A stretch of 64,000 nt of DNA from Symsagittifera roscoffensis (Eukaryota; Xenacoelomorpha; Acoela; Convolutidae), in assembly GCF_963678635.1 (NCBI RefSeq), contig NC_087063.1, positions 68,240,727 through 68,304,726 on the forward strand. The letters are read 5' to 3'. Made by a program: the position numbers and the translations under genes. This document shows, one piece after another, positions 22,001 to 33,046 of the stretch. Each line of letters opens with the position of its first letter. The stretch's first letter is position 1. The notes beneath the pieces are model-generated. The model did no database searches and had not been told where the DNA came from. It was given only the letters and a program-made list of their open reading frames with translations.

Positions 22001-25000
22001 TAACACCAATATTCAAAGAAGGCAACAAAGCTGATGTAACCTGCTACCGTCCCATTAGCCTCCTATGTTGTTGCTCAAAAGTCTTGGAAAAACTCCTTTT
22101 TGATAAAATTTATTGTTTTTTTTCATTCAAAATTCCACACTGGTCAATACGGCTTCAGAAAAAGACGATCGGCGACACTTCAACTAATATACTTTCTCGA
22201 CAAAATATCCGAATGCAATGATCTAGAATCTGTCAATGAGTTAAGTGTTCTTTATCTCGACTTTGCTAAAGCGTTTGACACAGTACCGCATTGTGTGCTA
22301 ATTAGCAAATTAAGGTCTCTTGGAATTGGTGGAAACATCTTAGGACTTCTAAAAGCATACTTAAGCCAACGCAAGCAATATGTGCAAATAAGCGGCGCAA
22401 AATCAACCCTAAGAAATGTAACCAGCGGTGTTCCCCAAGGATCAATTCTGGGTCCCCTCCTCTTTCTGTTATTTATTAACGATCTTCCAGAGTGTATGTC
22501 CGATATAAAAAGTTTCGGGTATGCTGATGATTTCAAAGTAATCGTAACAAATCAAGTAGCGATGAACAAGGCGACCGATAACATCCAAGCCTGGCTTAAT
22601 ACAAATATGATGCTACCAAACACATAAAAGTCGCATACTCTTAACAACAAAGGAAACCTTGAAGCACACTTATGAAATGCCAAACTCACCCCCGTACAGT
22701 CGCAACGTGACCTAGGGCTCATAGTGCAGCAAAACTTAAGTTGGAATGAAAATTGCAAACGCAGATCGAACAAAGCAATGGACGCCTTATTCCAAGTAAA
22801 GCGAAATCTAACATCAAATTATAACTTGAGAATCAAATTGAATGCATACACTGGATACGTTGTCCCAATTGCTGTGACCTGGTTGCCAAATAAAGGAATT
22901 TTAACAGAATTCAAAAAAGTTCATCATGCAACAAAATGGATAATAGGCTCTGACTTAAGCTATCGAAATCGGTTAATTAAGTTGCATATCCTCCCGTTAA
23001 GCCTGTACGTTGAAATGCATGATCTCTTAATGCTTTTATCTATTAAAACAGGTGAATTTGATGTTGAAATTTCAATTGAAAATGAAACAATATGCGATAA
23101 TACTCGACAGAGCAATCGAGGTGAATTCAAGTTATCGAAACGGCGACTTAATAAAACCAACGAAAACTTCTTTCGAAGGACGAAACTACTCTACAATTAC
23201 GTTCTTCTTTTTTATGAAAGTTTCGGGAAATTTCTAAATAAAGCTACTATTCAGAACATTTACTGGAACTTTTTCACTAAACAATACACCGAAAAAAATA
23301 AATGTACTTGGAGAGTAATATGCACATGTGGCAACTGCAATCCTCTCAGTAAAATAAAACTGAATTAAAGATGAACTGAAAAATGGGTGAAAACCCATGA
23401 GACTCTCTAAATTCTGTATTTTTATTATTATTATTATATCGGCATAGTAGCTTCATATTGTTTCATTTGACCATCAAATAAAGTGTTTGTGTTTTGAGGG
23501 TGAGGTGAACTTTTAATTTTCAGATATCTAAAGTCTTGTTGATTTTTGTATCTCAAGTGGTGCGAAGCTCAGCTTCGCCTTTGTGTTTTTTTTGTTTTCT
23601 ACAAGTGCTTGGAAGTTATTTTGTGTCGAAAATGTTGAAGTTTTTGCATACATTTCTTTGATTTTTTTCTAAAGAGTTTTCATGTTTCTTTTCGAATGCA
23701 CTTCCTAGCAAGCAACGGATGGGATTGTTTTATTATCCCTAATTTTTCCTGCTGGATGTGCAGGTTGTTTTATTGCAAGATATTTAATTGTTTTGAGATT
23801 TTTTGACTGAGTTTTTTTATCCTTTAAGAGTCGATGAACGTAGTTCAGACTATTATATAGGTCGTGATGATTTTTTTTGTAGTTTTCAGGATAATCCATA
23901 AATTTTGTCCAGGCTCAAATTTGATCTTGTGCCTTTCGAATTTTACTTTCTTTTTCAGTTCACTTGATTTTTTTTGTTTTAAGGACGGCAAATTCTATTA
24001 TCGAACAGTGAAAGTGTAAAGGTCACGAAAAATGTGATTGACTTATAATTTCGAAAATGGACATTAATTATCAGATTTCGCAGCGAAGAATATATATTTT
24101 TATTTATTGATCCAGTTTTCTCAAATTGGGTTAACTTGATCAAAAAGTGTCAATCATAAATTGATCAAGAATTTCATAGAGCTTTAGGGCCATCTTTTTG
24201 TTCAATACAAGCCGGGATTCAATTCCTGTTTAATCGCGTGCCTTAACTATTTTGCAACAATCTGTTGGCTATGTTTTTTATGAGGAAGAAATAAATGGAG
24301 TTTGCGTGGTCCGAATTCTACTTTTCTCTTAGATAAATTATTTCTATAATAATTACAACAAAATTTCTTTGCTTTTTCAGCCTACGATTTCTCTGACAGA
24401 ATTTTTTCATGTTTTTCAAGACTTTTTTTCGAGACAAATTATCTTTTGCTTTTTGGAAATTTTTTTGTATCATTCGTTACTGTAATTTTTGAAAAATTTG
24501 CGTGATTTTAGGGACGATGTGAGTTTTAAATTTTTTGTAAGATTTTTGTTGAATTGTTAATGGGAAAAGTCTCCAAGTTTGTTTGAGCCCATGATTGACA
24601 CTCTGGCGGTTCGGGTTTAATTTTTTAACGTCTTCAAATCTATGTGCTAAATGGATAACAAGTTGCGCTTTCTTAGAAAATGTTTTTTCAAAAGTCGATG
24701 TTATTTTTGAGTCGATGAACGTTAAGAAGACTCTAATGTTTGTCGAGATGGTTTTTTGTTACCGCCCAATTTTTTTCTCGCTAAAATTTTATTTTGCTTG
24801 GTTTGACTTCTGATTCTCTATGATTATCTATGATTCTGAACTCCTTATCGAACAGTTAAGTGTCCAGGCCACGAAACGCGTGATTGACTTCGAGTTTTGC
24901 AAGTGGATTTTGATTTTTATATTTGATTCACTTTTCTCAATTTGAGTTAATTTAATAAAAAAGTGTCAGTTTTATCTTGGTCTTGAAAATTAAAGAGCTT

Positions 25001-27368
25001 GAAGGCCATATATTTTTTGTCCGACTTTCGTAACGAAAGTAACGGATCATTTGTGCTCGGGGTGGTTTTTTTCTTCAGACAAATTTCGACTTTTTAACTA
25101 GATATTTTGGACGGAATTTTTCTCTATCATTCGAAAGCTATTGTTGTCCTGAGCTTAAGTTTGAAAATATAGTTCACCTGTGATCATTTTTTTGTAAAGT
25201 TATGGGGCTTTTAAGGTTGCCATTTTGGCCAATTTGGGACAATTAACGCGCGATTTTTTTCGCGCTATTAACGCGTAGACAGAGATCTAATTCGTCTTAG
25301 AAATCGTTCCAAATTGGTTCGAGGAAGCTTATTTGCGATAATTAATTGTTAAAAGGAGCAAAATCCATAACTGGGGGATGTTTTAAAAGGAGCAAAATCC
25401 ATATGACCATTGGGGGATGTTTTCAAAAAAAATCTCCATTTTTTTCAAATTTTTTAAATATTACATTAAAGTTTATGATGTAATTACTGCTGCATAGACC
25501 TGAAAAGGGAGTCGGAACTTTCAGGGCTTCGCCCTGATACGAGCAGTCTTGTTTACTTTGAAATTGGAACCTTTGAAAAGATGATAGTTGTTTAAAAAAA
25601 ACATTGCTTTTCTTCTGTTTCCTAGCGTTCTCTACTGTTTTCCAACTTTCTGTTGGCTATGTTTCTAGGATTCTAGATGATTAAAAAGCTGTGAGTCTAG
25701 TTTCATTAGATTGGGTAGTTTTTTTAAATCAGATATGTTATTCACAAAGTTTTTTGAATTTCAAACAGCTTTGAGATGGGCTATATATTTGTTTCTGGAT
25801 AGTAAGTTACTCTTTCCAACAAAAGTGAGTGAAGGGTGAAATTTTGTCTCAAAGCAGTTTTCTTCTTTGCATTTCTCGGAGGAATAATTTGTTTTAAATT
25901 TTGGTATAGAGAGTTGCAAAAAGTTCGGAAAGACAGAATTAATTAGAAGAGCAACTGTCTAGACATCAACGTAAATTAAAACTGAAATAAACATTACGTC
26001 CAAAGTTCACGAAGCAGAGTTACGGGATAAACAATCCCCCTTTCAAGAAAGGGGAGGAGATCGTTAATAAGATTACTTGCAGCGAACTTTCGACCAATCA
26101 GAATGCAGCAAAATTCGAACTTACATACAATGCTCTTGAGCGAATTTACTGTTTTTATTTACAGGGGTGTAGATTCTTTAGTAAATAAAATAGGGGTGGG
26201 GGATTTTTAAGTAGATCTGAGTTTTGCACAAAACCTATAACCACGGCGGGCAATTGCATCCGAAGCGTCGAAATTTTTTATAGTAAAATCTGGATTTTCA
26301 TCGCAGTATTTTAAAATTAGGCTAGTATAATCATCGGATAATCGACAACCTCACATTTTGAATTTGGTCTGACAAAAAATTCAAGGTTGTTCGGCTTTAG
26401 ATTTTGCATGCAAAAAAGCGTCGAAAAGCACTGATTGCTCATTTTATTTATTTCTGTCTGTGCGAACTTTTTGCTACTAATTGTAAAAGATCTTTGAAAT
26501 TCTATGACCTTAAGACTTGAAATATTTTCTTTCAAAATGCTTCAAAAATAAGTACTTTTTTGGTTTTATTGTACATTAAAATGTTTCCAACTGTCTAACA
26601 GCTATGTTTATTGAAAATTCTGCCCGCAGACCTATGGACACCCCCTTTGAAGATGGAACCTTCCGGCTGACCTTGGAGTTCACAGAAGAGTACCCCAACA
26701 AGCCGCCCACTGTCAAGTTCAAGACGAAGATGTTCCATCCTAACGTGTATGCAGATGGAGGTATCTGTCTGGATATTTTGCAGAACAGATGGAGTCCCAC
26801 GTACGATGTATCGTCCATACTCACTTCTATACAGGTATTCAATTGGGTCTTTGTAACTGTTTTCTCAGTATTTCTCATCTTCGTCAAAGAGATTCTAAAT
26901 TTTAACTTTGTGTTAAATTTTTATGGGGATTAGTCTCCATTTTACAAGCTGTAAATTTTTGATGCAACGGAGAATCTATTTTGATAAACTCTTTGATGTG
27001 TTTTCATCAGTGAACTGTGTGTGTTTAAGTCCTTACTGGATGAACCTAATCCCAACAGTCCCGCAAACAGCCTCGCAGCTCAACTGTACTCGGAGAATCG
27101 CCGAGAGTATGAAAAGCGAGTCAACCAGATTGTCGAGGAGTCGTGGATATCTGAAGACCTCGGCCTCGCAGAGCCGGCAACCAGCGGTAAGGCAGCCCCG
27201 AGCTCAACCGCCTCCGCTACAGCCGCCGTCTCCGGCCCTGAAGCAGCGGCGGCAGCAACCGTCGCTATGGCAGCAGCCGACGCAGCAACCAATGCGAACC
27301 AAGCAACTCAGAGCATGGAAGCTACAGGAACAACGGCCCAAGCAACTGCAAACCCAGGACAGAATTGA
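19073..27368 (+). CDS. UBE2A: RAD6-type ubiquitin-conjugating enzyme E2 (UBE2A/B orthologue), 4 exons
   Basis: Exons: 19073-19116, 19253-19333, 26630-26834 and 27030-27368. Phases join exactly to a 222-residue protein. It starts [20 protein letters not shown], carries [11 protein letters not shown], the HPN motif at residues 78-80, and the catalytic Cys88 in [12 protein letters not shown], then [17 protein letters not shown]. This is the E2 that works with RAD18- and BRE1-type E3 ligases to ubiquitinate PCNA and histone H2B; those partners are family knowledge. The usual animal protein ends near residue 152 (ESW). Here about 70 more residues rich in Ala, Thr, Ser and Gln follow in the same exon. 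Intron 2 (7.3 kb) holds a Penelope remnant, a LINE and R1. A 3' splice site (ATTTCAG, AG at 19066-19067) lies 5 bases before the ATG. A decayed duplicate of exons 1-2 lies 6.3 kb upstream. Confidence 0.95.
19902..19945 (-). ncRNA. Hammerhead-ribozyme-like motif, copy B
   Basis: On the minus strand: TGT-CTGATGA-T-GCATA-CTAGT-TATGC-GAA-AAGCTT-C-ACA. The core CTGATGA and GAAA are present and the stem II hairpin is perfect over 5 bp. TGT before the core can pair with ACA after it (stem I). AAGCTT is a palindrome that could form stem III between two molecules. One extra T separates the core from stem II. It lies 3' of the Penelope endonuclease frame, where such ribozymes are found in this element class. 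Confidence 0.55.
20104..20668 (-). pseudogene. Penelope-like element, GIY-YIG endonuclease end, copy B
   Basis: Near-identical to the copy A ORF and containing [18 protein letters not shown] and RLKEH, but the frame stops about 30 residues early (ORF 20668-20186), after QAPDLITL. It is antisense in intron 2 of UBE2A. Like copy A it lacks the RT domain, so the 5' truncation predates the duplication. Confidence 0.87.
20932..21519 (+). pseudogene. LINE APE-type endonuclease part
   Basis: Two ORFs in different frames (from ATG 20933 to 21211, and 21247-21519) cover an endonuclease of about 190 residues. Visible motifs are NTRSL at the N-terminus, CLTETWL (with the catalytic Glu) and [10 protein letters not shown] near the end. 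It is shorter than the usual 220-230 residues, so an internal deletion is likely in addition to the frameshift. Confidence 0.75.
21682..23368 (+). pseudogene. LINE reverse transcriptase and C-terminal region
   Basis: ORFs 21682-22221, 22100-22627 and 22724-23368 together span RT domains 0-7 and the thumb/connection. Motifs: [51 protein letters not shown] and YADD. Three frames are used, so this copy is inactive. The level of decay is low compared with the LINE fragments at 29-32 kb. Confidence 0.9.
23810..24400 (+). repeat. R1 dispersed repeat, copy-B member
   Basis: This is the duplicate of the copy A R1 member, in the same orientation and with the same landmark order (GATGAACGTAG, ATCGAACAGTGAAAG, GATCCAGTTTTCTC, GTGTCAATCATAAATTG). 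Confidence 0.8.
24444..26023 (+). other. Distal UBE2A intron 2: R1 fragment, no gene
   Basis: A partial R1 member lies at about 24700-25020 (GTCGATGAACGTTAAGAAGACTC, then TCGAACAG and GTGTC). A 15-bp palindrome CTTTCGTAACGAAAG lies near 25026. A 41-bp tandem repeat containing AAAAGGAGCAAAATCCATA lies at about 25348-25420. I see no coding sequence. Confidence 0.6.
26024..26219 (-). mobile_element. MITE of about 195 bp with terminal hairpin
   Basis: The left part folds on itself (AACAATCCCCCTTT with GAAAGGGGAGGAGATCGTT). The middle has CCAATCAGAATGCAGC. The right end is GGGGGATTTTTAAGTAGATC. The same three parts occur in reverse order at 44815-45009, so this is a second, oppositely oriented member of a small non-autonomous family. 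It lies in UBE2A intron 2. Confidence 0.6.
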
Positions 27369-29100
27369 AATTTGACAATGCGTTCTCTTCTGAATTTAAA
27401 TAGTCAGAAAACAACTAATTAATGCGTTAGCTAATCAATTAATGACAAATACATAGATTTGGGTCGTTAAATTAAAATTCATCAGAAAACAAAAACAACT
27501 GTCACAAAGCTTCAATGCAGTTTGTATTTTAAGATGGGCGAATGTGCTAATATGGTGGTTATTCGACTTGAAAAGTGCTGAAACAACCTGGCAGTTTTTT
27601 GAGATTTTTTAAAATTGATGGATGGTCCGATTTTATCTTCGAACTGTCCGTAAAATGGATGTTTGTTTGTGTTTTGGCTGAAACTGGCTCGCAGTGTAAC
27701 AAGTTAATTAAACTTTATATCGAAGTAGTTGACAGAGGTTACTTATCGCGTTTTTAATGAAGTTTCAGTTTCTTCCAAAAATAATAATTGCTCTATATGT
27801 GAAGTTTCTGGAAAGCTGCACGCTGTTACTAATTCATGCGCTTATAGCCGAGTTATAGATTCCAGAAATTGCGTTTGGGTTCTGCGTTGTATTATAAGTA
27901 TCACATATAACATTTTATTACGTTTTTAGTTGAATAGAAATTAATTTACCACGATTATCTATCTCTTCTAATCATGCTTTTTCAAAGAACAAGGGCGAGG
28001 TTTACCGTTTCCGAAGCCTCAAGAAAATTTAAAATTATATTATTCAAGTAGAGATTCTATGACATAGCAATGATTAATCTACCTAATATATGCCTAATAA
28101 CTATGTAGAAATAGTCCAGGCCAGAATTAGAGGTGGCGTACACGTTTCTCATTTCAGTGAACAAAGCTTGTAAAGTGGCAATGAGTGAAATGAAGACACT
28201 TATTTAGGTCTTGCTGTTTCCGTTTTTTATTTTTCTTTTTTTAAAAAAATTTTTTCCTTTTTTAAAAAAAAAGTCTTGCAGATATTCTCGTTCAAATTTA
28301 CTAATTCTCATTTTGTCCTCATGTCTTTTTCAGTTCAATTTAGGTTCAATAGGTAAATAGAACCAATGTAGCACAATGTTCCGACGATATTCTTAAAAAC
28401 CAAAAACCAGTTTCGTCTCAAATTAGTGTCGTTACTTGTGCGTGATGTGATGAGAACTATAAAAACGCGTAGAATGTTAGGAAATCAGGCATAATCGATA
28501 AGAGTTGTTTCCAAAAAATTAACAAACAAAGTTTGTTCCTGGTTTTCGTCCTAGTTTCTGTCGGTTAATTTTCAGTTTTTTAAACGACCTTCTTTTATAT
28601 GGTAGGGTTTTATTGGTTTACTTTTCAAAGCATGTTTTTTTCCAATTTAAACAGTTTATACTATAACTTAAACTTCACAAATTTGTAAAGTTACCATGTC
28701 TGTATTTTTGAGCTTTTTTCTTTTTCAAAGTATTCAAACAGTTTCAGTTTGTTATATCGAGTTAGTCATTTTATTTTGCCTAATTTTGAGGGATAAATAA
28801 ATCCGTTAGGGATTATGGGTTCAAAATTGAATGGGTCGTGAAAACTTTCAAATTTAGTGAAAATTTTTATAAATTGTTTTTTGACTTCATACACTATTTT
28901 GTTAGCGCAATGCGCTTTTTGCATCGCAAGTGTTGCGAAGCTGCGCTTTGCCTCTGAGTTTAATGTTCAAATCACGAGTGAAAGGGCTTTATTTGATACA
29001 TCGCTCGACACCATTCTGATGATTATATTTGGTACTTGATTTTTTCGTCTAAAAGAAAAAACTAAAAACACACCCGAATACAAAGTTCCTCGCCATTTTC
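27369..29100 (+). other. Intergenic region after UBE2A: no gene seen
   Basis: This is AT-rich sequence with only short random ORFs. It includes part of an R1-like start near 28180 (GTGAAATGAAGACACTTATTTAGGTC) and a SINE-tail motif near 28930 (GTTGCGAAGCTGCGCTTTG). I found no AATAAA close to the UBE2A stop. Confidence 0.5.
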
Positions 29101-29379
29101 AGCAGTCGGAACATTTTTTTAACTCAGTTTTGTTTGGTGCTTGCTTTACCGGCGTGAAGGTAGCGGAAAAATTATCCAAGGAGTCGGTTCGTGCAGTCGC
29201 TTGAAGAAGGTGACATGGCATACTTGTTGAATGCATTTGAGGAACCAACGCCACCAAGAAGACATTAATAACCAAGTTGTTAATTTGTTACCATTTAGTA
29301 CCGCAACGCTCGAGTGAAGAGGATGAAACCCGTGATTATGTATACCTATATTCGAGTGCCTCAACGTGCATGTATGCAC

Positions 29380-29930
29380 ACCATGGCTCACATCAAGGCT
29401 TAATCTCGTACAAACTCCTGCAAAAGAAACATCATTATCCAACTTGAGTTTTTGGCCTAGCAATTGAGAAAAACAGCGTCTAGAAACTGGAAAAAAAACA
29501 GGACTTAGAATTGTAACCGGCTGCAGAAGATTGGCCACGATTAAACCCTATCATCGTGAACTCAAATGCGGTCTGTGAGTCTCGTCCACTACCATCGTTC
29601 TGTGCAGCTGCCCGATCTGAAAATAAAATAACGAGAGCGCTCTAATGCGCTTTGGTGGACAGGTGAACCTTTCCTGCACCTTACAAAACACGGCGGCTTT
29701 GTCTCGCGACCTTTTTGTCGAAACTTTTCTCATTGTCAGAAACAAAACTACTACTCAAAATCAAACCTGTTAGGCTAAACGAAGCTACCGAAAGAACAAC
29801 CATGTCCTCCGCAAAGGACGCTCTCAGTTTCTTTGGATCTAACTGCAGCGTTCGACACAGTGGATCACGGTATCCTGCTGCACGCTCTAGAAATTGTCTT
29901 TTACCTAAGAGCACAAAAAGATGGACAACA
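29380..29930 (+). pseudogene. Decayed LINE reverse transcriptase fragments
   Basis: At about 29490-29560 the + strand reads KTGLRIVTGCRRLA, similar to the ALR-x-TGC segment of non-LTR RT C-terminal regions. At about 29825-29890 it reads SLDLTAAFDTVDHGILLHAL, which is RT motif A of CR1/Jockey-group LINEs. The C-terminal piece lies before the motif A piece, so these are remnants of at least two insertions or a rearranged one. Confidence 0.65.
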
Positions 29931-30039
29931 TCATACCTTCAAAGCAGGGCAACTTATGCTGAATTTATGAATGAAAAAACAAAATTGTGACGAAAGGAAC
30001 AAGGTTTTTTGACGACGTATCTTGTCGCCCATCCCTATA

Positions 30040-31762
30040 ACTATTTACATGTCATTAATGTCCCTTCCATGTCAAATTCAGGAACATCAAATGAGCAACA
30101 TTGGCCCTTATTCAATAACATCTAATAAGCAACATATAAAAAAGATATTTGTATTACAACAACCGGACCTTGCACCACAAAAATTGATAAGGAGATAACT
30201 TTACCTAATTGATCTATTCAGTTGGCTTGGCGCGATCATCATAACCCGTATCAAGAAAAAAGGTTGAAACCGAGGTATTGTCGGCAGCAATCCACAACCA
30301 AGTTTGCAAAAACCCAGAATATAGAGATTGAATTTCGACAACTTCATTACATTGACCTCAGTGATAAATAAACTGCAAAAAGACAATAATTTACTGGAAA
30401 ACGCTGCATAAAACAGTAACTAAGCTAAATTACTGAAAAAAGCTGGTGATGTAGCAAAAAACTAACTAAGCATAACTTACAAGGCCATTCGGCGTAGTTT
30501 TCTGAATTATACAGCCACTGTCTGTGCACACTCACTAAGTGAGTATCGTTAGAAATATCTATTCCGCCAAAACACGGAACTTGTGAAAATTTTAAATGGC
30601 AGCTTAAACATGACCTCAGTTTGAACGCCTTCATGGTGAAACTAAAATGCTGCCGTTGAAGGAAAACTTTGAATTTTTGAGCAAGTAGTTTCGTTCTGGT
30701 TCTCATCAACCCAATAGCGCGACTACCACACATATAAACTTAATCCAATGTCGATATTCATGAAAAGAAGACTTAAAGAAAAACACTACGGAAACCTGAA
30801 AAATCCTTTGATGAAGATGATCATCTTACACCTGATCAATACGAAGCCGCAATAATAACTACACATTGAAGAGGCGAAAAACGAAAATATCACATATCTT
30901 TCTAAACTGATCCTTCTGACTGTTTACTTGTCATTAATGCCCCCTTTCATATCGAAACCAGTAACATCAAGCTAGCAACATTGCCCCTTATTCAGTAACA
31001 TCAAATAAGCATCATACACACAAGATATTTTTATTATAACAACCTGACCAAACACCACAGAACTGGACTAAGAGATAACTTTACCTAATTGATCTATTCA
31101 GTTGGCTTGAATGAATCGAAGACTCGGGAAAATCTTCAGCGATCATCATGACCCCTAACAAGAAAGAAAAAGGATGAAAGCGAGGTATTGTCAGCAGCAA
31201 TCCACAACCCAACTTGCAAAAACCCAGAATATAGAGAGTGAATTTCGATGACTTCATTACATGGACTGAACACATTACCTCAGTGATATGTAAACTGACA
31301 AAAAGCAATAATTTTTTTGAAAAAAGCTGGTAATGCAGCAAAAAAACAGTATCTAAGCATTACTTACAAGTCCATTCGGCGTAGTTTTCTGAATTATACA
31401 GCTACTGTCTGTGCACCCTCAATGCAGAACTATTCAGAGCTTGTGAAAATTGTTAATGGCAATCTAAACATGATCTCAATTGAACACCTTCATGGTGAAA
31501 CTAAAATGCTGTCGTTAAAGGAACACTTCGAACTTTCGGAGCAAGTAGTTCCTATCTGGCTCTCATCAACCCAACAGCGAGACTACCAAGTATATAAGCT
31601 TAGTCAAATGTCGAGATTTATCAAGCCGAAAAGTACTATGAAAACTTAAAAAAACCCTTTGATGAAGATGATCATCTTACACCTGATCAATACAAAGTTG
31701 CAGTAAAAACTGCACCCTGAGTAGGCGAAAAACGACGTTATCAGATATCCTTCTAAACTGAT
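30040..31762 (+). repeat. Diverged tandem duplication of about 860 bp containing LINE 3' sequence
   Basis: Unit 1 (about 30040-30905) and unit 2 (about 30910-31762) share landmarks in the same order: CATTAATG(T/C)CCC, GAGATAACTTTACCTAATTG, CCACAACC(A/C)A(G/A)(T/C)TTGCAAAAACCC and GATGATCATCTTACACCTGATC. They differ by many substitutions and a deletion of about 30 bp in unit 1. Both carry the LINE C-terminal segment annotated separately. Confidence 0.8.
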
Positions 31763-31930
31763 GGGCTCTAAAACTCCGGAAACAGCCTTGTAGGAAAGCA
31801 GCTTTCGCGGAACTTCACGGTGTGCTCTTGCTCAATTCTGCTGTGAATATTCAAGATTATGCGCAAACTCTAAAACTAGTCCACATATTATGCACCACCT
31901 AGTTTTTAATTATTTGAAGCCAGCCACTTT
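31317..31930 (+). pseudogene. LINE RT C-terminal (thumb) fragment
   Basis: The + ORF reads YKSIRRSFLNYTATVCAPSM and, after about 20 residues, IEHLHGETKMLSLKEHFEL. These match the conserved YKS-x-RS-x-LNY ... HLH-x-ET-LP-x-H block at the end of Jockey/CR1-group RTs. A more damaged version is in tandem unit 1 at about 30490-30700. Confidence 0.7.
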
Positions 31931-33046
31931 GAAGAAACAATAGCGCAACTTAATAATAGAACGGGTGCATCCTAGGACTTTTTCTCGGCTTTCAGTGCTT
32001 TTAAAAAACTGCCCGCTAAAACCGTGCAAGGGATTTTTGCTCGGTTCTACATAACAAAAACTGCCCCGTGGAGCGTGTTATAATCGTTACTGTTAGAAGG
32101 AGGCTTCGCCGATATATTTTGCAGGTTTCAGAAGGAGGATAAGATCATTTTTTTAACGATAGAGAATGTTTTGGTTTAAAGGGATATATTGAAGAATTCA
32201 GTCGAATACTTTTTGGCGAAGTTTTCGAGACTCCTCAAATGCAGCGTAGTGATTTCTTCGGGCCCTGTAGTGTTTAAGTGCGTCGCTACATCGATTACAT
32301 GAGGGCCTGCTGGTGTGAAATCTGTTGCATCATCCAAAGGGCGTCGTTCTCATATTTCGGGTGACATCTTTGATAAGGTTTCAGCTTTTATGGCTAGGCG
32401 AGCTAATAAATCAAATCAAAATATTCTTCATATTCTATAAAAATATAATATGTTCTTATTTATTAAGTAAATTAGGTTGGTAATGTCAGTATTATTTAAA
32501 AGGGCGGGCATTCAAAAGCAATTGAACAGAAGTTGAAACCTAACCATAAGTCATCGGAACATTCCATACACTAATTTTATTCTAGCTTTCGAAATATACT
32601 CAGAAGGGCCATTTGAACAATCTCACAACTGCCCCCTGAAATAGATTAACGGAGCTAGCACCGCCCAAACAACAAGTTCAAGTTTTAATTTTGTACAAAA
32701 TTACTTTTTTTGTTTTGCATGCGGAAACTGGCGGTGATTAGCTATTGGCTTAAATTGCGACTTTTTTTATTTAATCCAGTGGACTTTATTCTCTCGGAAC
32801 TGGATTTGGAGAGATGTTTTGGAACGTTTTGGGTTGATTTTAGACCAATTTTCTTGATCCGGATAAAAGTTTATTCAGATTTACTCAATTCTCATCATAG
32901 CAGAGCCTAATTAAGGGAGCATACAAAGCCGGTCAAAGCGTACAATACTTGGAATTTAAAACTTAGTCAATCAAGCATTTCACCAAAATTAACGGTTCAA
33001 TTGCGGTTCAATTCTCTTGTGTGGTCCAAAAAAGTTCAAGAAATGT
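31931..33046 (+). other. Intergenic stretch: no gene seen
   Basis: It contains short ORFs only and no motif or repeat family I can name. Confidence 0.4.

Larger units (their letters stand above)
20911..23435 (+). mobile_element. Non-LTR retrotransposon (CR1/L2/Jockey group), inserted in UBE2A intron 2
   Basis: The insertion is defined exactly by copy A, which has the uninterrupted site TATTTTATAT|CGGCATAG at about 14570. The flanks share ATAT (20907-20910 and 23436-23439), a possible short target duplication, and the 3' end is an (ATT)n run. The element carries an APE-type endonuclease start (20932: [20 protein letters not shown]), a shortened endonuclease end ([10 protein letters not shown]), an RT (21682-22627: [38 protein letters not shown]) and a C-terminal region to 23368. 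Frameshifts occur at about 21210, 21690, 22160 and 22630. RT catalytic Asp residues are intact. No ORF1 is present, so it is probably 5' truncated. Confidence 0.92.
16918..24443 (+). repeat. Duplication copy B: contains the working UBE2A 5' end
   Basis: Direct repeat partner of 10304-15584. It spans the UBE2A upstream region, exons 1-2 and the first 5.1 kb of intron 2. After removing the 2.5 kb LINE (20911-23435) it is about 5.0 kb, so copy A is slightly longer. Copy B is contiguous with UBE2A exons 3 and 4 and is therefore the original or the retained functional copy. Confidence 0.93.

Noticed and set aside
20933-23368. Functional LINE able to move
   Set aside because: Several frameshifts, a shortened endonuclease and no ORF1, although the RT YADD motif is intact.
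24200-25900. Missing extra exon of UBE2A in intron 2
   Set aside because: Exons 2 and 3 join in phase to the conserved protein without a gap, so no exon is needed there.
27080-27292. Ala/Val-rich minus ORF
   Set aside because: It is the antisense shadow of the Ala-rich tail of UBE2A exon 4.
26923-27375. 150-residue + ORF rich in Gln and Pro over UBE2A exon 4
   Set aside because: It is an alternative frame of the Ala-rich tail; the in-frame continuation of the E2 fold is the 27030-27368 frame.
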